Positions 1 to 11,542 of a stretch of 64,000 bases of DNA are shown one piece after another. The notes below the pieces were generated by a model. The model was not told where the DNA came from. It worked only from the letters and a program-made list of their open reading frames with translations, and made no database searches. The position numbers and the translations under genes were made by a program. The stretch comes from Miscanthus floridulus (taxonomy: Eukaryota > Streptophyta > Magnoliopsida > Poales > Poaceae): positions 68,614,485 to 68,678,484 of the forward strand of contig NC_089581.1 in NCBI RefSeq assembly GCF_019320115.1, given 5' to 3'. The number at the start of each line of letters is the position of its first letter. Position 1 is the stretch's first letter.

Positions 1-509
1 ATTTTTCACATGCTAGTCCTTATCAGGAGATTGCAGAGATACATTTATTTAAACTAAATTAGACCATTAACAACTTAAGATTTTGATTACTTGAACCGTC
101 GGCTAATCATGGTTTTAATAAAAATAAGTTTTATTTTTAATCAAAATTACATCGACAAATTAGTGGTAGAAATCTTTATTTCTTATGGATGGATCAATGG
201 TTCAAAACTTCAAATGCCTATATAATAATAGGAGTATTATATTTATTATATGTGTTTTTTTTTTTTACTTTTTGGGGAAATCACCTGAGTGGATGAATGG
301 ACTGCAACCAAAAAAACAAGAAGATCCAAAACGAAAAGGAATCCATGGAAGGTGAAAACGGAATCGGATGAAAAAGTGCAAGGAGGCTGTCGAGGTTCAC
401 CAGACGTTTCATCATCATTCTCTTGCACTGCCAAACGCGTGGTGGTGGTGTTCGTTTTCGTTTGCCAAATGTTAGCAGCAGAGGCAGTTCCGGGACGAAA
501 GACTTGACC
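1..509. other. AT-rich intergenic DNA, no gene seen
   Basis: Open frames on both strands here (about 250-540) have no recognisable domain and mostly reflect low stop density around a moderately GC-rich stretch near 400-500. I see no exon, RNA gene or complete repeat. Confidence 0.5.
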
Positions 510-840
510 GCATGACGCATCCCGTACCATATCCACCTCCGGTCGTCACAATCTGCTCTACCGCTTGGCCGAGTTCGCGTGTAACGTCATCGTCGTCGTT
601 AACTGAAAACGAGATGCCCAGGTGCTCGAAAGGGTGGCGTCAGACGTCATCATCGCCAGCCGCCCTGCCGACTGTGGAGGCGAAGCGGAGTGCGGCGACG
701 CACGTCCAGAGGCAGCGCGCTAGCGCCACGAGACCGCCGCGCCCGGCCCGTGCGCTCCGCGTCCCGCGCGTCGGGCAGCAGCCGGATGATGGTCGGTGGA
801 GTTGTCCTCGGATGAACGGAGGAAAAGACACCGAGGAAAG
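510..840. other. GC- and CpG-rich island, possible promoter or first exon
   Basis: The stretch is far richer in GC and CpG than its AT-rich flanks, most of all at 640-800. Frames stay open on both strands (127 codons on +, 63 on -) but the peptides are rich in Arg, Ala and Ser and match no family I recognise. It could be the CpG-rich 5' end of a gene lying outside or destroyed, or a gene fragment captured by a transposon. I assign no product. Confidence 0.3.
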
Positions 841-1597
841 GAGGGAAAGAAAACTAACGTGGATATGGAAAAAAGGATTTAGAGTTTTAGACTGACAAAA
901 GACCGAAACGTTGAAGAAGATTAGAGGTGGACGAAATGTTAGAGGTGGCAGAAATTTTGACTCTTTAGTATTAGGGATGGACTAGATTTACTACAGAAAT
1001 ATATTTCATAATCAATTTAATGATATTTTTAAATATAATTTTGGTTAACCTTTAAATTGTTTGACTTCTCAAAAAATGAAATTGCATGCTTTTGTGAGCG
1101 AAGGAAGTACATGTTTTTAATAAGAACCACTTTGATAACCATTTTAAAAGAATACTGTTGATAATTTACGATCCGTGAAATGTTACCTTATCTATTACTC
1201 CTTCTCTTCTAAATTGTAAGCATTTCTATTTTTTAGATATATAGTTTTTCCTATGTATTTAGATATAATATGTATTTATATATGTATGCATCAAGAGTAG
1301 GATGCGTATAGCTTATGTTCGTAATGGTGAATATATTCGTATCTGCGTTTGTACTGTGATTTGTAAGAAAAAAACTAAAATTCATTGTTGATTGATAGAG
1401 TTGAAGAATAAGATGTGTATGCTAATTTGATTTTGTTAACAGGCACGCCAGTAAAAGCTTTACAAATGTTAAATTATTCAATTTTAAAAATAAAGGCTAA
1501 AAGTTTTGTGGGCTGTGCTTGCTCGCTGGACTAATAATTGCACGGCGAGTGTACGTGATATCCTATCCAATTTTAGTGTTTTAGAAGATGGATGCAA
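841..1597. other. AT-rich intergenic DNA with a decayed MITE end
   Basis: Nothing coding is visible. A stretch near 1190-1300 (ctccttctcttctaaattg followed by a run of tagatata words) resembles one end of a Stowaway MITE, but no matching inverted end was found. Confidence 0.4.
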
Positions 1598-1889
1598 GAG
1601 CTGCATCAGATCTCCTATCTCATATCCTATACCAATAATTTTTAAGAGATTTTTCAGATCTCCTATCTCGTGTCCTATACCAATAATTTTTAAGAGATTT
1701 TCTAGGAGAAGCTTAATCTATCCTAAATAAAAGGAGACAACCCCGGCCCTCTCCCCTATCCTTAAAAAATATAGGAGATAGTTAGGTAATTTGTTGTAGC
1801 AGTGCTCTCCTATATCCTAAATGATTTTAAGATACTATCTTAAAATAATTTATAGAAGATTTAATATGAGAAATCTGGTGGAGATGCTC
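1598..1889. mobile_element. Tourist-like (PIF/Harbinger-type) MITE, copy 1
   Basis: This 292-bp element aligns along its whole length with the one at 3551-3845. Shared blocks include the 'ctcctatc' words, 'taaaggaggcaa' versus 'taaaaggagacaa', and 'agtagtgctctc' versus 'agcagtgctctc'. Its ends are imperfect inverted repeats (GAGC...CAGATCTCC at the left, ...GGTGGAGATGCTC at the right). The flanking trinucleotides no longer match, so it looks older than copy 2. It contains a 48-bp internal tandem duplication. Confidence 0.75.
1607..1702. repeat. 48-bp tandem duplication inside the MITE
   Basis: Two units (1607-1654 and 1655-1702) both begin cagatctcctatctc and end near ttaagagattttt, with two substitutions near the middle. 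The related MITE at 3551 has one unit, so the duplication arose in this copy. Confidence 0.85.
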
Positions 1890-2306
1890 ACCTTCCGTAG
1901 TTTCTTGCATCCTGACAACACTCATTATCAAAGCTGTCAAGTTACGGCAGCATGCAAAATCATGAGTACATGGACGCCATGCATAAGTCGCTGTCCGGTG
2001 AACTCATGATTCTTTTCGACCAACTTGTATTCGTATTTTGAGATACACGAACGGATGCATACGTGCACATATATATGCACATTCTGGCTGCCTAGCTACG
2101 GCTGCTTTCTTTTAACTGTTTATTACTTATATACATTAGTTGTCTAATTTTTTGTTGTTGTTTAGTTAATATATAATTTTTTCACTGTTTGACTATAAAA
2201 ATTATAAGTTATCTCTCGTCATTGTTTTTTTATTTGTACTAGTTGGTTGTATCATCTAAAATCACGTGAAAATTCAGGCACAAAATGTAACAACTCCCCG
2301 GGCTTA
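1890..2306. other. AT-rich intergenic DNA, nothing recognised
   Basis: No ORF with a recognisable domain, RNA gene or repeat boundary was seen. Confidence 0.5.
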
Positions 2307-2564
2307 CTCCTCTGTCCTTAATAAATAGATTTATGAAGTTGTCTTAAGTCAAACTTTTTAAACTTTGATCAAGTTTATAGAAAAAACATAAAGATTTATG
2401 ATATCAAACTAGTATCATTAGATGTACAATAGAATATGTTTTCATATATAATATGCTTATTTTATGTCATAGATGATGTTACTCTTTTCTATAAAGTTAA
2501 TCAAACTTAAAAAAGTTTGACTGACACAGGCTCTAGGAATTAATTTATTTTAGGACAGAGGGAG
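2307..2564. mobile_element. Stowaway MITE with TA target duplication
   Basis: The left end CTCCTCTGTCCTTAATAAA and right end TTTAGGACAGAGGGAG are inverted copies of the grass Stowaway terminus (CTCCCTCYGTCC type); the left end lacks one C. TA dinucleotides flank it at 2305-2306 and 2565-2566, as expected for Tc1/mariner-type MITEs. Length 258 bp, AT-rich, no coding capacity. Confidence 0.85.
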
Positions 2565-3178
2565 TATTTCTTTTCGCCTGGCTTGTAACAACTCCCTTAA
2601 TTTTTGTCTCCTTTGCTTACCTAAAAGGATCACATCATCATATGCATGCACACGCCGCTTCTTTCTTTTTTTTTTCATTTTTCATTTTTCTAATTCCACG
2701 TGCTTCTTTAATAGCCCGCATGAGACCTTATAAACACGATACCCATTGTTTCGTATGAAGAATCTTATGTACAAATTCATCAAACAAAGAGTTTTGTACA
2801 AAATCTCATCCATATTGTAATTTAAAAACCTCATTAGTTTCTTGAAGTGCATGTTATAGTGTCAGAAAGTAAAAATGTTTATTGAATTCACTTCCAATTC
2901 TATACCTAAATATTTCCAGCTATTTTTCTCGTCCATCATCCCCCAACTAACTTCGTGAATGTGGGAATTGTCTCCCTTAACGACGTCTGTCTATAGCTCT
3001 CACGTTTTATATAGTTACGACATCCTGAAATAGCCAGAATATAACTATGAATCCTAATCCAAATACAATAAGTACTAATCAAATTCCTTTTGTATTTGTT
3101 GGAAACTAAGGCCACACGTGTCTTATACGAACCAAACTCGCTCACTTTGCGACACGATTAATTTGCGTAAAAAGGTTG
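2565..3178. other. Intergenic DNA, nothing recognised
   Basis: AT-rich sequence. A 69-codon frame on the - strand (2936-3145) has no domain I know. A poly-T stretch at about 2667 is the only simple repeat. Confidence 0.5.
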
Positions 3179-3444
3179 CTCCATCCGTCCTAAATGCAAG
3201 GTACTTTAGGAATTTTAGAACAAATTATGAAAACAAATTATAAAGTAAAATAAATGACACATATAACCCTCTATTAACTATATAAAGATCTCATTCTTAT
3301 CGTATTTTATAAACCTTGTAGTAGGCATTAATGGCAGGTATGCATGTGATTGGTGCTTTTAAAGAAGTTAATATTTATCTAGAATACCTTATAATTTGGA
3401 GCAAATTTTTAATACTCCAGTACTTATGTTTCAGAACGGAGGGA
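3179..3444. mobile_element. Stowaway-like MITE, degenerate ends
   Basis: The left end CTCCATCCGTCCTAAATG and the right end cagaacggagggat form imperfect Stowaway-type terminal inverted repeats around about 265 bp of AT-rich non-coding DNA. The TA target duplication is not preserved on the left, so the boundaries are uncertain by a few bases. Confidence 0.7.
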
Positions 3445-3550
3445 TTAAGTAGATGCATTTAAGCACACTATGTACCTATCATGTATACGAGTACTACACC
3501 TTAGTATGGCGCCATGAGCTTTGGTGCGGTGTATATGCACATCCTTATAA

Positions 3551-3845
3551 GAGCATATCAACCAGATTTTCTATTCAATCTCCTATATCTAAAAAGTAGC
3601 ATTTTAGGACATAAAGGTGTTGTAGTAGATCTCTTATCTCATCTGTTATACCTATAATTTTTAGAAGACCTCCTAAAAAAACATAATTTCTCCTAAATAA
3701 AGGAGGCAATTCTCTATCTCTAAAGGATACAAGTTTTAGGTAGTCTGCTACAGTAGTGCTCTCTTATATACTAAAATGATCCTAAGGTACTCCCTTAAAA
3801 CAACTTATTGGCGATGCAATATAGGAGATCTAGTGGAGATGCTCT
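3551..3845. mobile_element. Tourist-like MITE, copy 2, TAA target duplication
   Basis: A 295-bp element with terminal inverted repeats GAGCATATCAACCAGATTTTC (left) and the inverted copy ending AGATGCTC (right). It is flanked by TAA on both sides (3548-3550 and 3846-3848), the target duplication of PIF/Harbinger-type MITEs. It is the better preserved relative of the element at 1598-1889. Confidence 0.85.
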
Positions 3846-3848
3846 AAG

Positions 3849-4877
3849 CTTTGGTGTCATTATCATGCAAGCGCCGTCACCAGCCCTTGTTACGTGTATA
3901 TTCTTGGCGCTGTGTATATTACGTATATTTTTTGTGTTGTGTACGGGGTACATTTCTGCAACTAAAATCTCCAGTGGTCCAAATGTGAAATACTTTAAAA
4001 AATAGATGTTAATATATTTTTAAACAGACTTAGCCAAAGTTAGACAAATATGACTTAGAGCAAGTCCAAAACTACTTACAATTTGATACTGATAGAGAGT
4101 ACATGGTTTAATTTTAACAAAATGTTCCCCTGCCTCCCTAAGATACTTTTATAAATACACTTTTGGTGGAACAATTATTCTGGTCCTCTCTAATAAAGAA
4201 GTATGAAAAGCATGTTCCCTCTATTTCAAATTACTGAATGAAACAGCTTGTAGTTGTTAATATAAACACCAACATGTTTGAAGAAATCTGTACGTATGAT
4301 TAGTTACCTGTATAACTTGATGGTAATTGTAGAGAGTTTTGTGGTCCGGACAAGCAGCAGTCTCTCGACACTAGCCGACTTCTTCACATCTTTCGGCGAC
4401 TCCTTATCATCATCGGAGGTGCTATTGCCATTGCTCTTGGTTATATATGTCGTCGACATACTCGCACTACTGGTCAAGGCATCAAGCCCTATTGTTCTTG
4501 ACAAGAAGGATGCTGTGTGGAATCAACCCTATATATGGAGGATTGCTGGACTGGTCGTTCGCCCACAGTTGCTGATTTCTGATTCTGCTTTAACTTTATT
4601 TATACTTGGTTTTCATACTTATCCTAGCCTATTATTACATTTTCTTATTGGAACTGGTGGCAAATATTTTATTCCTATCCCACAAATTATGCAAGATTTA
4701 TATATATACATGCTTAGTTGTCCACCACAAAAATGATCTCATCAATTAAATAAGTTCCATGTGCTTCACGGCTGGTAAGTAGGCCTAATACACTCGAACA
4801 CTATTCCGGCCACTACTGCACTGAGGTTATTCGTAAGTCCCCGTCACCATGCATGAGTCACAGTTTGGCAGACATGC
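3849..4877. other. Intergenic DNA including a possible membrane-protein remnant
   Basis: Mostly AT-rich non-coding sequence. Around 4330-4560 base composition rises. One + frame is open for 152 codons (4278-4736). Another + frame, near 4407-4500, reads a hydrophobic run (LIIIGGAIAIALGY) followed by a basic stop-transfer (ICRRH), as in single-pass receptors. Neither frame carries a domain I can name. It may be a fragment of a receptor-like gene or chance; I call no gene. Confidence 0.3.
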
Positions 4878-4882
4878 ACTAC

Positions 4883-5020
4883 TGTCCCGTTCGCTGGTCT
4901 GAAACTTGGTTGAAACTTGCTGAAAAACACTGTTCTGGCTGAATTGTTGTAAGAGAAAAATACTGTTCCGTCTAAAAAAATAAGCCGAACAAGTCGAATA
5001 TGCGGTAAGCCGAACATGGC
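4883..5020. mobile_element. Small MITE of a grass family ('ttcgctggtctgaaac' type)
   Basis: The left part (cccgttcgctggtctgaaac) and the right part (ggtaagccgaacatggc), with the internal words 'aaaacactgttctggctga' and 'aagccgaacaagtcgaa', are what I recall of a very abundant short MITE in Andropogoneae genomes. The family assignment is from memory; no target duplication was resolved. Confidence 0.5.
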
Positions 5021-5102
5021 ATAATTTCTAGAGATGGCCGTAGGTGATCACTAGACTAGCATTTCTGCTGTAGTGGTCTTAGACGGTTGTTCTTTTTCAA
5101 AT

Positions 5103-5310
5103 GTTGTCGTCTATATGGAATCCATGTTGTCATTTGTACTGAGTTCGTCTCCACCAAATACATATCTTATTTGGTCATGAGAATAATTTTGTGCTTGTGG
5201 AGCTGGTAGTGATAGCACACTATCTGATATGGATCTTATAATTAAGAGATGCAGAGTACAAGCATATCGCGTGACATACCTGCTTGCTTAATTGGAACCC
5301 ACTGTTCACG
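5103..5310. repeat. Diverged direct repeat of 27,276-27,480
   Basis: This block recurs at 27,276-27,480 in the same orientation. Shared words include tatggaatccatgttgtcat, ttgtactgagttc, tgatatggatctta, aattaagagatgc and catatcgcgtgac. The two copies lie on either side of copia A. The following 5,500-5,700 also contains a short internal repeat ('aaatctgcat' and 'gttgatatgatt' each occur twice). Confidence 0.75.
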
Positions 5311-5771
5311 ATGATCTTGATCAGCATTATCTACTCATAAGGATGATGCATGCAAGCAATTCAATTAGCCATCCTCCATCCTTTCAGATACCTAGAGAAG
5401 TAGCACTTGACAATCTAGCTGTGACGCACGCATCAGTTTAGCTTACTATTTTTGAGAGTGCAGTGTGATGTGTGTAGGTTGTGTGCTCTAAGTGAATAAA
5501 TTAAATCTGCATCTTTTACTGGTTGATATGATTATTCTATGTTTCTGCTATTTTTTTGGGAGGAAATTAAAGCAGGAATCAGACTTATTAGTTCATATTG
5601 AGTTGCATAAATCTGCATTTAATTTGTTAACTGTTGATATGATTGTATGTTTTTGCTAACTTTTTGAGAGAAAAATGTAGTTATTACTTTATATATTGAG
5701 CTGCATGCACGACTAGTCGTTTTAACAAAAAAAAACTTAAGCTAATAAAGAAAAGTAGACAATTCACTTGT
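5311..5771. other. Intergenic flank of copia A, nothing coding
   Basis: AT-rich, without a recognisable gene. The last five bases, CTTGT (5767-5771), are the likely target duplication of copia A. Confidence 0.5.
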
Positions 5772-6043
5772 TGATAGATAAGCCTAGTGCTAAAGCACTT
5801 GTATCTTACTTTTTCTGCACTTTACTTTCCTTGACTTCCAAGTCTAGTGTTAGAAATATGCTCAGCATCCACTTTAGTGGTTAGAATATGCTGTAGCAAG
5901 TGAGAGTCCCATTTGCCTATAAAGGGCAAGGGGGTGTCATTGTAAAAATAAGCCATTGCATTTCTCATTCAATCGAAGCGGCCAAAGGCCAAGCTGCCCT
6001 CTGGTAGTTCCATATCTGAATATGAGATCCAATCGGGCTAACA
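5772..6043 (+). repeat. 5' LTR of copia A
   Basis: 272 bp, TGATAG...AACA, matching the right LTR base for base over most of its length. A TATA-like CTATAAAG lies at 5917-5924 in the + direction, consistent with promoter function for the + strand genes. Confidence 0.9.
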
Positions 6044-6046
6044 ATG

Positions 6047-6059
6047 TAGTATCAGAGCT
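6047..6059 (+). other. Primer binding site of copia A
   Basis: TAGTATCAGAGCT, three bases after the LTR end, differs by one base from TGGTATCAGAGC, the usual complement of the initiator-Met tRNA 3' end in plant copia elements. Confidence 0.8.
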
Positions 6060-6346
6060 GTGAGGGTTATTGAGTGAGCGAGCGCCATATCCACCGCTAG
6101 CTAGGTCGCAAGAGCACGCACCGCCGTGGGTGCCAGAGCCAACGATCGCACGCCGCGCCTTGCTGCCATAGAGGCAGCGGCTGCGACGGCCGCTGAGACG
6201 GCTAGACAGGTGGCGGCTGCGGCGCAGCACTACGTGCCGAGATAAAGCAGGAGCTGGAGCCAGCTAGAAGATCACGTAGCCTAGTCGGGCGCCGCCGCCA
6301 GTCGCTGTCACCAGAGTGGTGTCGTGGTCGGCGCTGCCGCTCCCCG

Positions 6347-7213
6347 GTGCTGCAGACGGTCTACCGTGACTCCGGAGCGGGAACGCGGTGGCTGATGCTC
6401 ACCAAGTCAAACTATCATGAGTGGAGCCTACTGATGAAGGTCAAGCTGCAGGCCCGACGACTGTGGGAGGCGGTTCACGTCGGTGGTGTTGACTACGACG
6501 ATGACCGCCAAGCGCTGGAGGCGTTGTGCACCGCCGTCCCCACCGAGCTCAGCACCTCCCTCGCCAACAAGGCTACGATAAAGCCTGCAGGGGAATCGAT
6601 CGCCGCGGCACGCATCGGGGGAGAACATGTGCGCTGAGCGACGTTGCAGCGCCTTTGAGGGGAGTGGGAAGGCCTCACCTTTCATCCTAGTGAGCAAGTC
6701 TTGGACTTTGCCCTTCGTCTTACCAATCTGATAGAGCAGATGGTGCGCAACGGTGACACTGACCTCATGGAGAAGCGTGTGGTGAAGAAATTCCTCCACT
6801 GTATGCCAAAGAGGTAGGCGCGGATCATCAATTCGATTGAGATGCTCCTCAACTTCGAGTAGCTTACTGTCGAGGACGTCATCGGGAGGCTCAAGGCGGT
6901 GCAAGACCGCAAGCAGGCACCGAACTTCGAGCAGAGCGCTGCCGGAGGCAAGCTATTGTAAACGATGGAGCAATGGCGTGCCTTCAACAAGAAGAAGAAG
7001 AAGGAAGGATCCGGTTCGTCCAGCTCCAAGGAGCGTCACCGATGTCCACACGGCGGTAAGAAGAAGGAGGAGAAGGGACCCTAGGGCCAGGCCAACGCTG
7101 ATGGTGGCACCACCGGTGAGCGCAAGGCGACCTGGGATGACACCTGCAACAACTGTGGCATGACTGGTCACTGGGCCAAGGACTACCGCCTTCCTCCATG
7201 CCACGGTGGGTAG
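6347..7213 (+). pseudogene. gag of copia A, degenerate
   Basis: The + frame starting near 6347 reads a copia-type gag (the N-terminal 'YHEWSLLMKVKLQARRLW' block is characteristic). The capsid-like part breaks off after about 96 codons and continues in pieces with in-frame stops at 6815-6817, 6860-6862 and 6959-6961. A zinc knuckle at 7145-7186 reads CNNCGMTGHWAKDY: the first Cys pair and the His are present but the last Cys of CX2CX4HX4C is Tyr (TAC). The protein would package element RNA in particles; here it cannot be made in full. Confidence 0.75.
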
Positions 7214-7300
7214 GCTCACGTTGCACAAGTAGAGGAGTAGGATGCCACCCTATTCCTAGCGCACGGGTGCGTCGAGCTGCAACAAGACATAGGGGAGGGG

Positions 7301-7642
7301 GTGAAAGGTCCAAGCTTTCCCATTTCTAGGTTGGCTGGCTCTACCGAGCTCCACCTCAACGAACCACGCACCCACGCCTTCCTCAGCAAAGGTGTCACCG
7401 ATGACAAGATCGACGGCAGGTACCTCGACACCGGTGCGACGCACTACATGACTGGTCGGTGTGAGTTCTTCTCCGACCTTGACTCCGACGTGAAGGGCTC
7501 CGTCAAGTTCAGTGATGCCTCCACCATCGAGATCAAGGGCGTCGGCTCGGTCATCTTCAAGGCCAAGATAGGGGAGCACCGTCTTCTCACCAAGGTGTAC
7601 TATATCCTGGCCTTGAAGAACTCCATCATCACCGTCGGGTAG
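7301..7642 (+). pseudogene. Aspartic protease region of copia A
   Basis: An open stretch of about 113 codons contains the retroviral-type protease signature DTGATHYMTG near 7429-7458, so the catalytic Asp is preserved. It ends at an in-frame TAG (7640-7642) before the GAG-pre-integrase segment. The domain would process the element polyprotein. It is the least damaged part of copia A. Confidence 0.75.
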
Positions 7643-7954
7643 CTAGACGAGAACGGTTTGCGGGTCAAGATTGAGGACGGCATGCTACGCATCTAGGATA
7701 GAGGTTGCTGTCTTCTCGCTAAGGTGAATCGGGAAAGCAACCACCTTTATATGCTCCATGTACAGGTGGCACACCCCCTCTGCCTTGCCGTGCACTAGGA
7801 CAATGAGGCATGGCACTAGCATGAGCGCTTCGGGCACCTTCACTTCAAAGCCTTGAAGCAACTTGATAAGAAGGAGATGGTCCATGGCATGCCCTGCGTC
7901 GACCATGTCGAGCAGCTCTACGACACCTGTGTGGTGGCCAAGCTAAAGCGCTGG
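7643..7954 (+). pseudogene. Integrase of copia A, N-terminal part (split)
   Basis: The frame reads the GAG-pre-integrase/HHCC zinc region of copia elements, including HERFGHLHF near 7820-7846 and DTCVVAKLKR near 7923-7952, with an in-frame TAG before the HERFGH block. The reading frame is cut at 7954 by the solo LTR and resumes at 11543. Confidence 0.75.
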
Positions 7955-10900
7955 TGTGGCAGAATCTCCTAAATTATAGGGCCCACATGCACCTGTCACT
8001 GTCCGATGACCTTTGATATCTATGCATATGTTTCCAGTAACTTAAGAAGACTGTTGAGTGTCCTCAGGGAACCCCGAATCATCCACGATTTCCAAGCAGG
8101 ATCACATTACAGGTTCACTGCAGTATTACAACATTTATTCAAATATCTACACCAGAGTAAAAATAGCGGAAGTCTTACAATAACATAATTTACAAAACAG
8201 TAGTTTCAAACCTCACAACTAAGTTCGATGATTGTTACAAAACAAAATAGTGGAGTGACATTATAATATATTACAAAACACACAATGAAACTACCCTGCC
8301 CAAGGGCCACACATTTACTTCTCATCGTCATCACAAGGAACAACCGTCATGCAGCACGATCCAAAATAGATCTGCTCATGAGCCTCGCCTGCAACAAGGG
8401 TCAACGAACCCTAAGTACAAAAGTACTCAACAAGACTTAACCGAAATAAAATTGATAGAACTCAGGAATGCCGGCTCATGGGATTCAAGGTATGGCTTTA
8501 ACAATAATCAAAGTTCTTTTGCGTAAAAGCTCTTTAACAAAATTCTTTATTTCAAAGGTAAAACTTTATAAGTACCACATATGAATCTACCTTGACCCGT
8601 AATGAGATCATGAACTTCATATCAATCTCTTTCTCAAACCTTACTCAAGTTCCAGTTATTAAACTACGATGATGAATAGAGAAGTGAGTCTCTATAACCG
8701 AGGAGCAACGACGATTCGAACCGATTAACACCTAGTTGGGAATTCTAGACCACACGACATATGCAGGTCCCCGACCTACATATATCAACCTACTCTCGGA
8801 TCCTCTAAAATAAGAACGGGTCCGCGCCACCCGAGAATACAGTACTCCACCAATCCAGCCCGTTGCCACATGGGTACATGCTATTCCCGCCATTTCTCCA
8901 CTCCTAGTGCACGAGTAGCCAATCTCGTAATAGAATCGCCAAGTTAAGGCTTACTGGAGTATGTGGTTAGTACTACAAAGTCTCACCGCACACAGTTCAA
9001 CAATGGTACGGACCTTAACCGACATAGACGGAAAGAATCCGCTCACAAGACCTCCAAGTCTTGTGGCTCACACACAGCGAGTCCATCTGGTCTAGATTTA
9101 TTACTCCACATGCTCATATCACATGATAACATAAGTAACCAAAGTTCGATTTAAGACTTGCAGATGACAGGTAATCACCCGACTTTGATCTATCTAAGCA
9201 TGGCTAAGCATAACTAGACACTTACGACGTAAAACTGGTAACAAGGTATATACGAAAAAACAATGTTGGTAATGCATCAATTAGGCTTTTACTTAACTCT
9301 TAATCACTTGATGCAGTAAAGAAAAGCAAAAGCAAAATTAATTTGTAAAATACAAGGTAGGGTTGTATGCATCCGGGGCTTGCCTTCGTTGACGGAAAAG
9401 TTCGATTCCTGCGATGTTCCACAAGTATCCAATCCGACCTCAACAGACGGACTAACCTCCTCAGCAACTTGATTAACTATCACGTGTTCACCTTCATTCA
9501 ATACACGTAGTAACAATACCATGTTTAACATGATACGGAATACGAAACATGATGCTTGATGATGGATTCAAAAGTTAACAACTGGAATGCAACTTTCCTT
9601 CGCGGTACAGTTACAAGTCAAACTAACTACACCTTTCCAAAATACTAACATCAATTGCCAAAGATCATTACCAACTAATGACCCAAGGACATCATGCAAT
9701 CAAAAATTCAAACAAAACCTAAATCACTAAAGGTTACTATTTGCTTTTATGAATTAATTAATTAATTAAGAATTATGAAATAAATCAACTTGTTCCAATT
9801 GACCTCAAAATTTTTGTAAATGTTTATCACATGATAACTAAGTGGCAAAATAATTTTCATAATTTTTGGATAAATAAATAAGCCTAAAAAAATCATGGAA
9901 ATCTATTTATTAATTAATTGAGCAATTGTATCACATTCAAAAAGTACTGTAATTCAATATTTCATATTTGTCCTAAGTAATATACATCACAAAGAGGTCA
10001 CACAAAAATTTTCATAATTTTTGGAGCTCTATATCAATCTACACAAAAATAACAAAAATAGACACTATTCATTCAAATCTGAAAAACAGAAAATTCATTT
10101 TGAACGTTGAGTCACTGACAAACCGACCCCACATGTCATCTTCATCCTCAGGCTTTGACTCCGGCGACACGTGCGCTGACCGGCGATATCTCGCCGACGG
10201 CGGGACCAACGGTGATGACCACGGTACCAAAACACTACCCTCGACTAGGCGCATCGATTTAGGGCACAAGCTGGACTAGCTACGGACTGGACCGAGCACT
10301 ACGTCGGCCATGGCGGCCATGACGGCGCGGCTATGCTATGCTGGCAATGTGAGACTTGTAAAGCTTAAACAGATGGCCTAGGAAGCATCAGCAGCTCACC
10401 CCAAACACGACTGAGTAGAGCACAAGGTCGGAGGAGCACTGGAGACACCATTCGATGGTCACAGCAGTCACGGTAGAGCAAGCAATGGCGACGGTGGCGC
10501 TCCGGTGGCTGCAGTGGATAATTTGATCAAGCATCAAGGTACAAAGCACCACGGCATCGTGGCGAAACTGAATCATGCTTCGGCAAGGACAGAGACTCAC
10601 CGCAACGCGCTTACCACGACGAAATGGGATCGCGAGGGAGGTTGCCGGCCGCGAGGAAGAAGAGCACGCACCGCGAGTTTCCGGTGAAGACAAACGACAA
10701 AAGCAGGTTGGTTGGGTGCGCAAGTAGCAGGCAGAGCTATGACAAGCTTTGCAGCGGCTGGAGTGCGCTAAAGCAACGGTGAGAGCTCACCGGTGTTGTG
10801 GCCGTGGCGTCGGGAAAACAGAGCAAGAGAGCGGGGGCAAACGGCGACGGCCAAGGCTAAATAGAGCGGCTCAGAAGCGCAAGGAAGCTACGCTGTGGCC

Positions 10901-11542
10901 TTCACTATGCCAGCGCGACACCAAAGATGGCCACGACCGTGCCTGGAAGCAAACCGAAGGTCGCCGGTGGTGTAGCTTAGGCGGTGAACACTATTCATCA
11001 ATATTACAGAATTGCCATTCATTTTCAAATTCAAATTACTCCCAAATTTGTATAATAACTCAAAAATCTCCAAAAATAAAAGTTGTTCAAAATCAAAAGT
11101 TCTACAACTTTGCTTTTATAACCAACCCCTAATTCGGTCTACATTTTGAAATGAACTTTTGAATTCAAATAGGGAATATTTAACAAATTACGCCTTTTTG
11201 AATTACTCCAAATTTTTCATAACAACTTTGAAAACTCCAAAAACAAACTTTGTATAACTTGACAAGCTCTACACTTTTGCTTTTGGGCTCAACCCCAAAA
11301 TATGCTTAGATTTTGAAATGAGTTTTCAGGGTAGGATTTAAATACTAAAAATCAGGGTTTTCTGGAAAATTCAAATCCAAACCAAATTTTGACTTGATTC
11401 AAATAATTCAATTCAACACTCATAACATAAATGTAAACTTGTTTTAGTGAATGCATATCAAAGTTTGCAATATGACCAAATGCCTTGCAATGCATATGAT
11501 GACATGTCCTATTTTTAATATTTAAACACCCGGGGTGTTACA
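7955..11542 (-). mobile_element. Solo LTR, 3,588 bp, probable Ty3-gypsy
   Basis: The insert begins TGTGGCAG and ends GTTACA, and is flanked by an exact 5-bp duplication GCTGG (7950-7954 and 11543-11547), so both ends are certain. Read on the - strand it starts TGTAACACCCCGGGTG, a start I know from long LTRs of grass Tat/Retand-type Ty3-gypsy elements. No gag or pol homology, primer site or second LTR is present inside. This fits a solo LTR left by LTR-LTR recombination. Its AT-rich flanks and GC-rich middle (about 10,140-10,980) carry only meaningless frames. Confidence 0.8.

Noticed and set aside
512..895. 127-codon + frame and 63-codon - frame in the GC-rich island
   Set aside because: No recognisable domain, biased composition, no splice or promoter context; recorded only as a GC-rich island.
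4278..4736. 152-codon + frame with hydrophobic stretches
   Set aside because: Downstream half is AT-rich and looks non-coding; no family recognised; the more suggestive transmembrane-like run lies in another frame.
10388..11132. Frames of 111 and 127 codons inside the 3.6-kb insert
   Set aside because: The insert is a solo LTR by its ends and target duplication; these frames match no gag or pol sequence.
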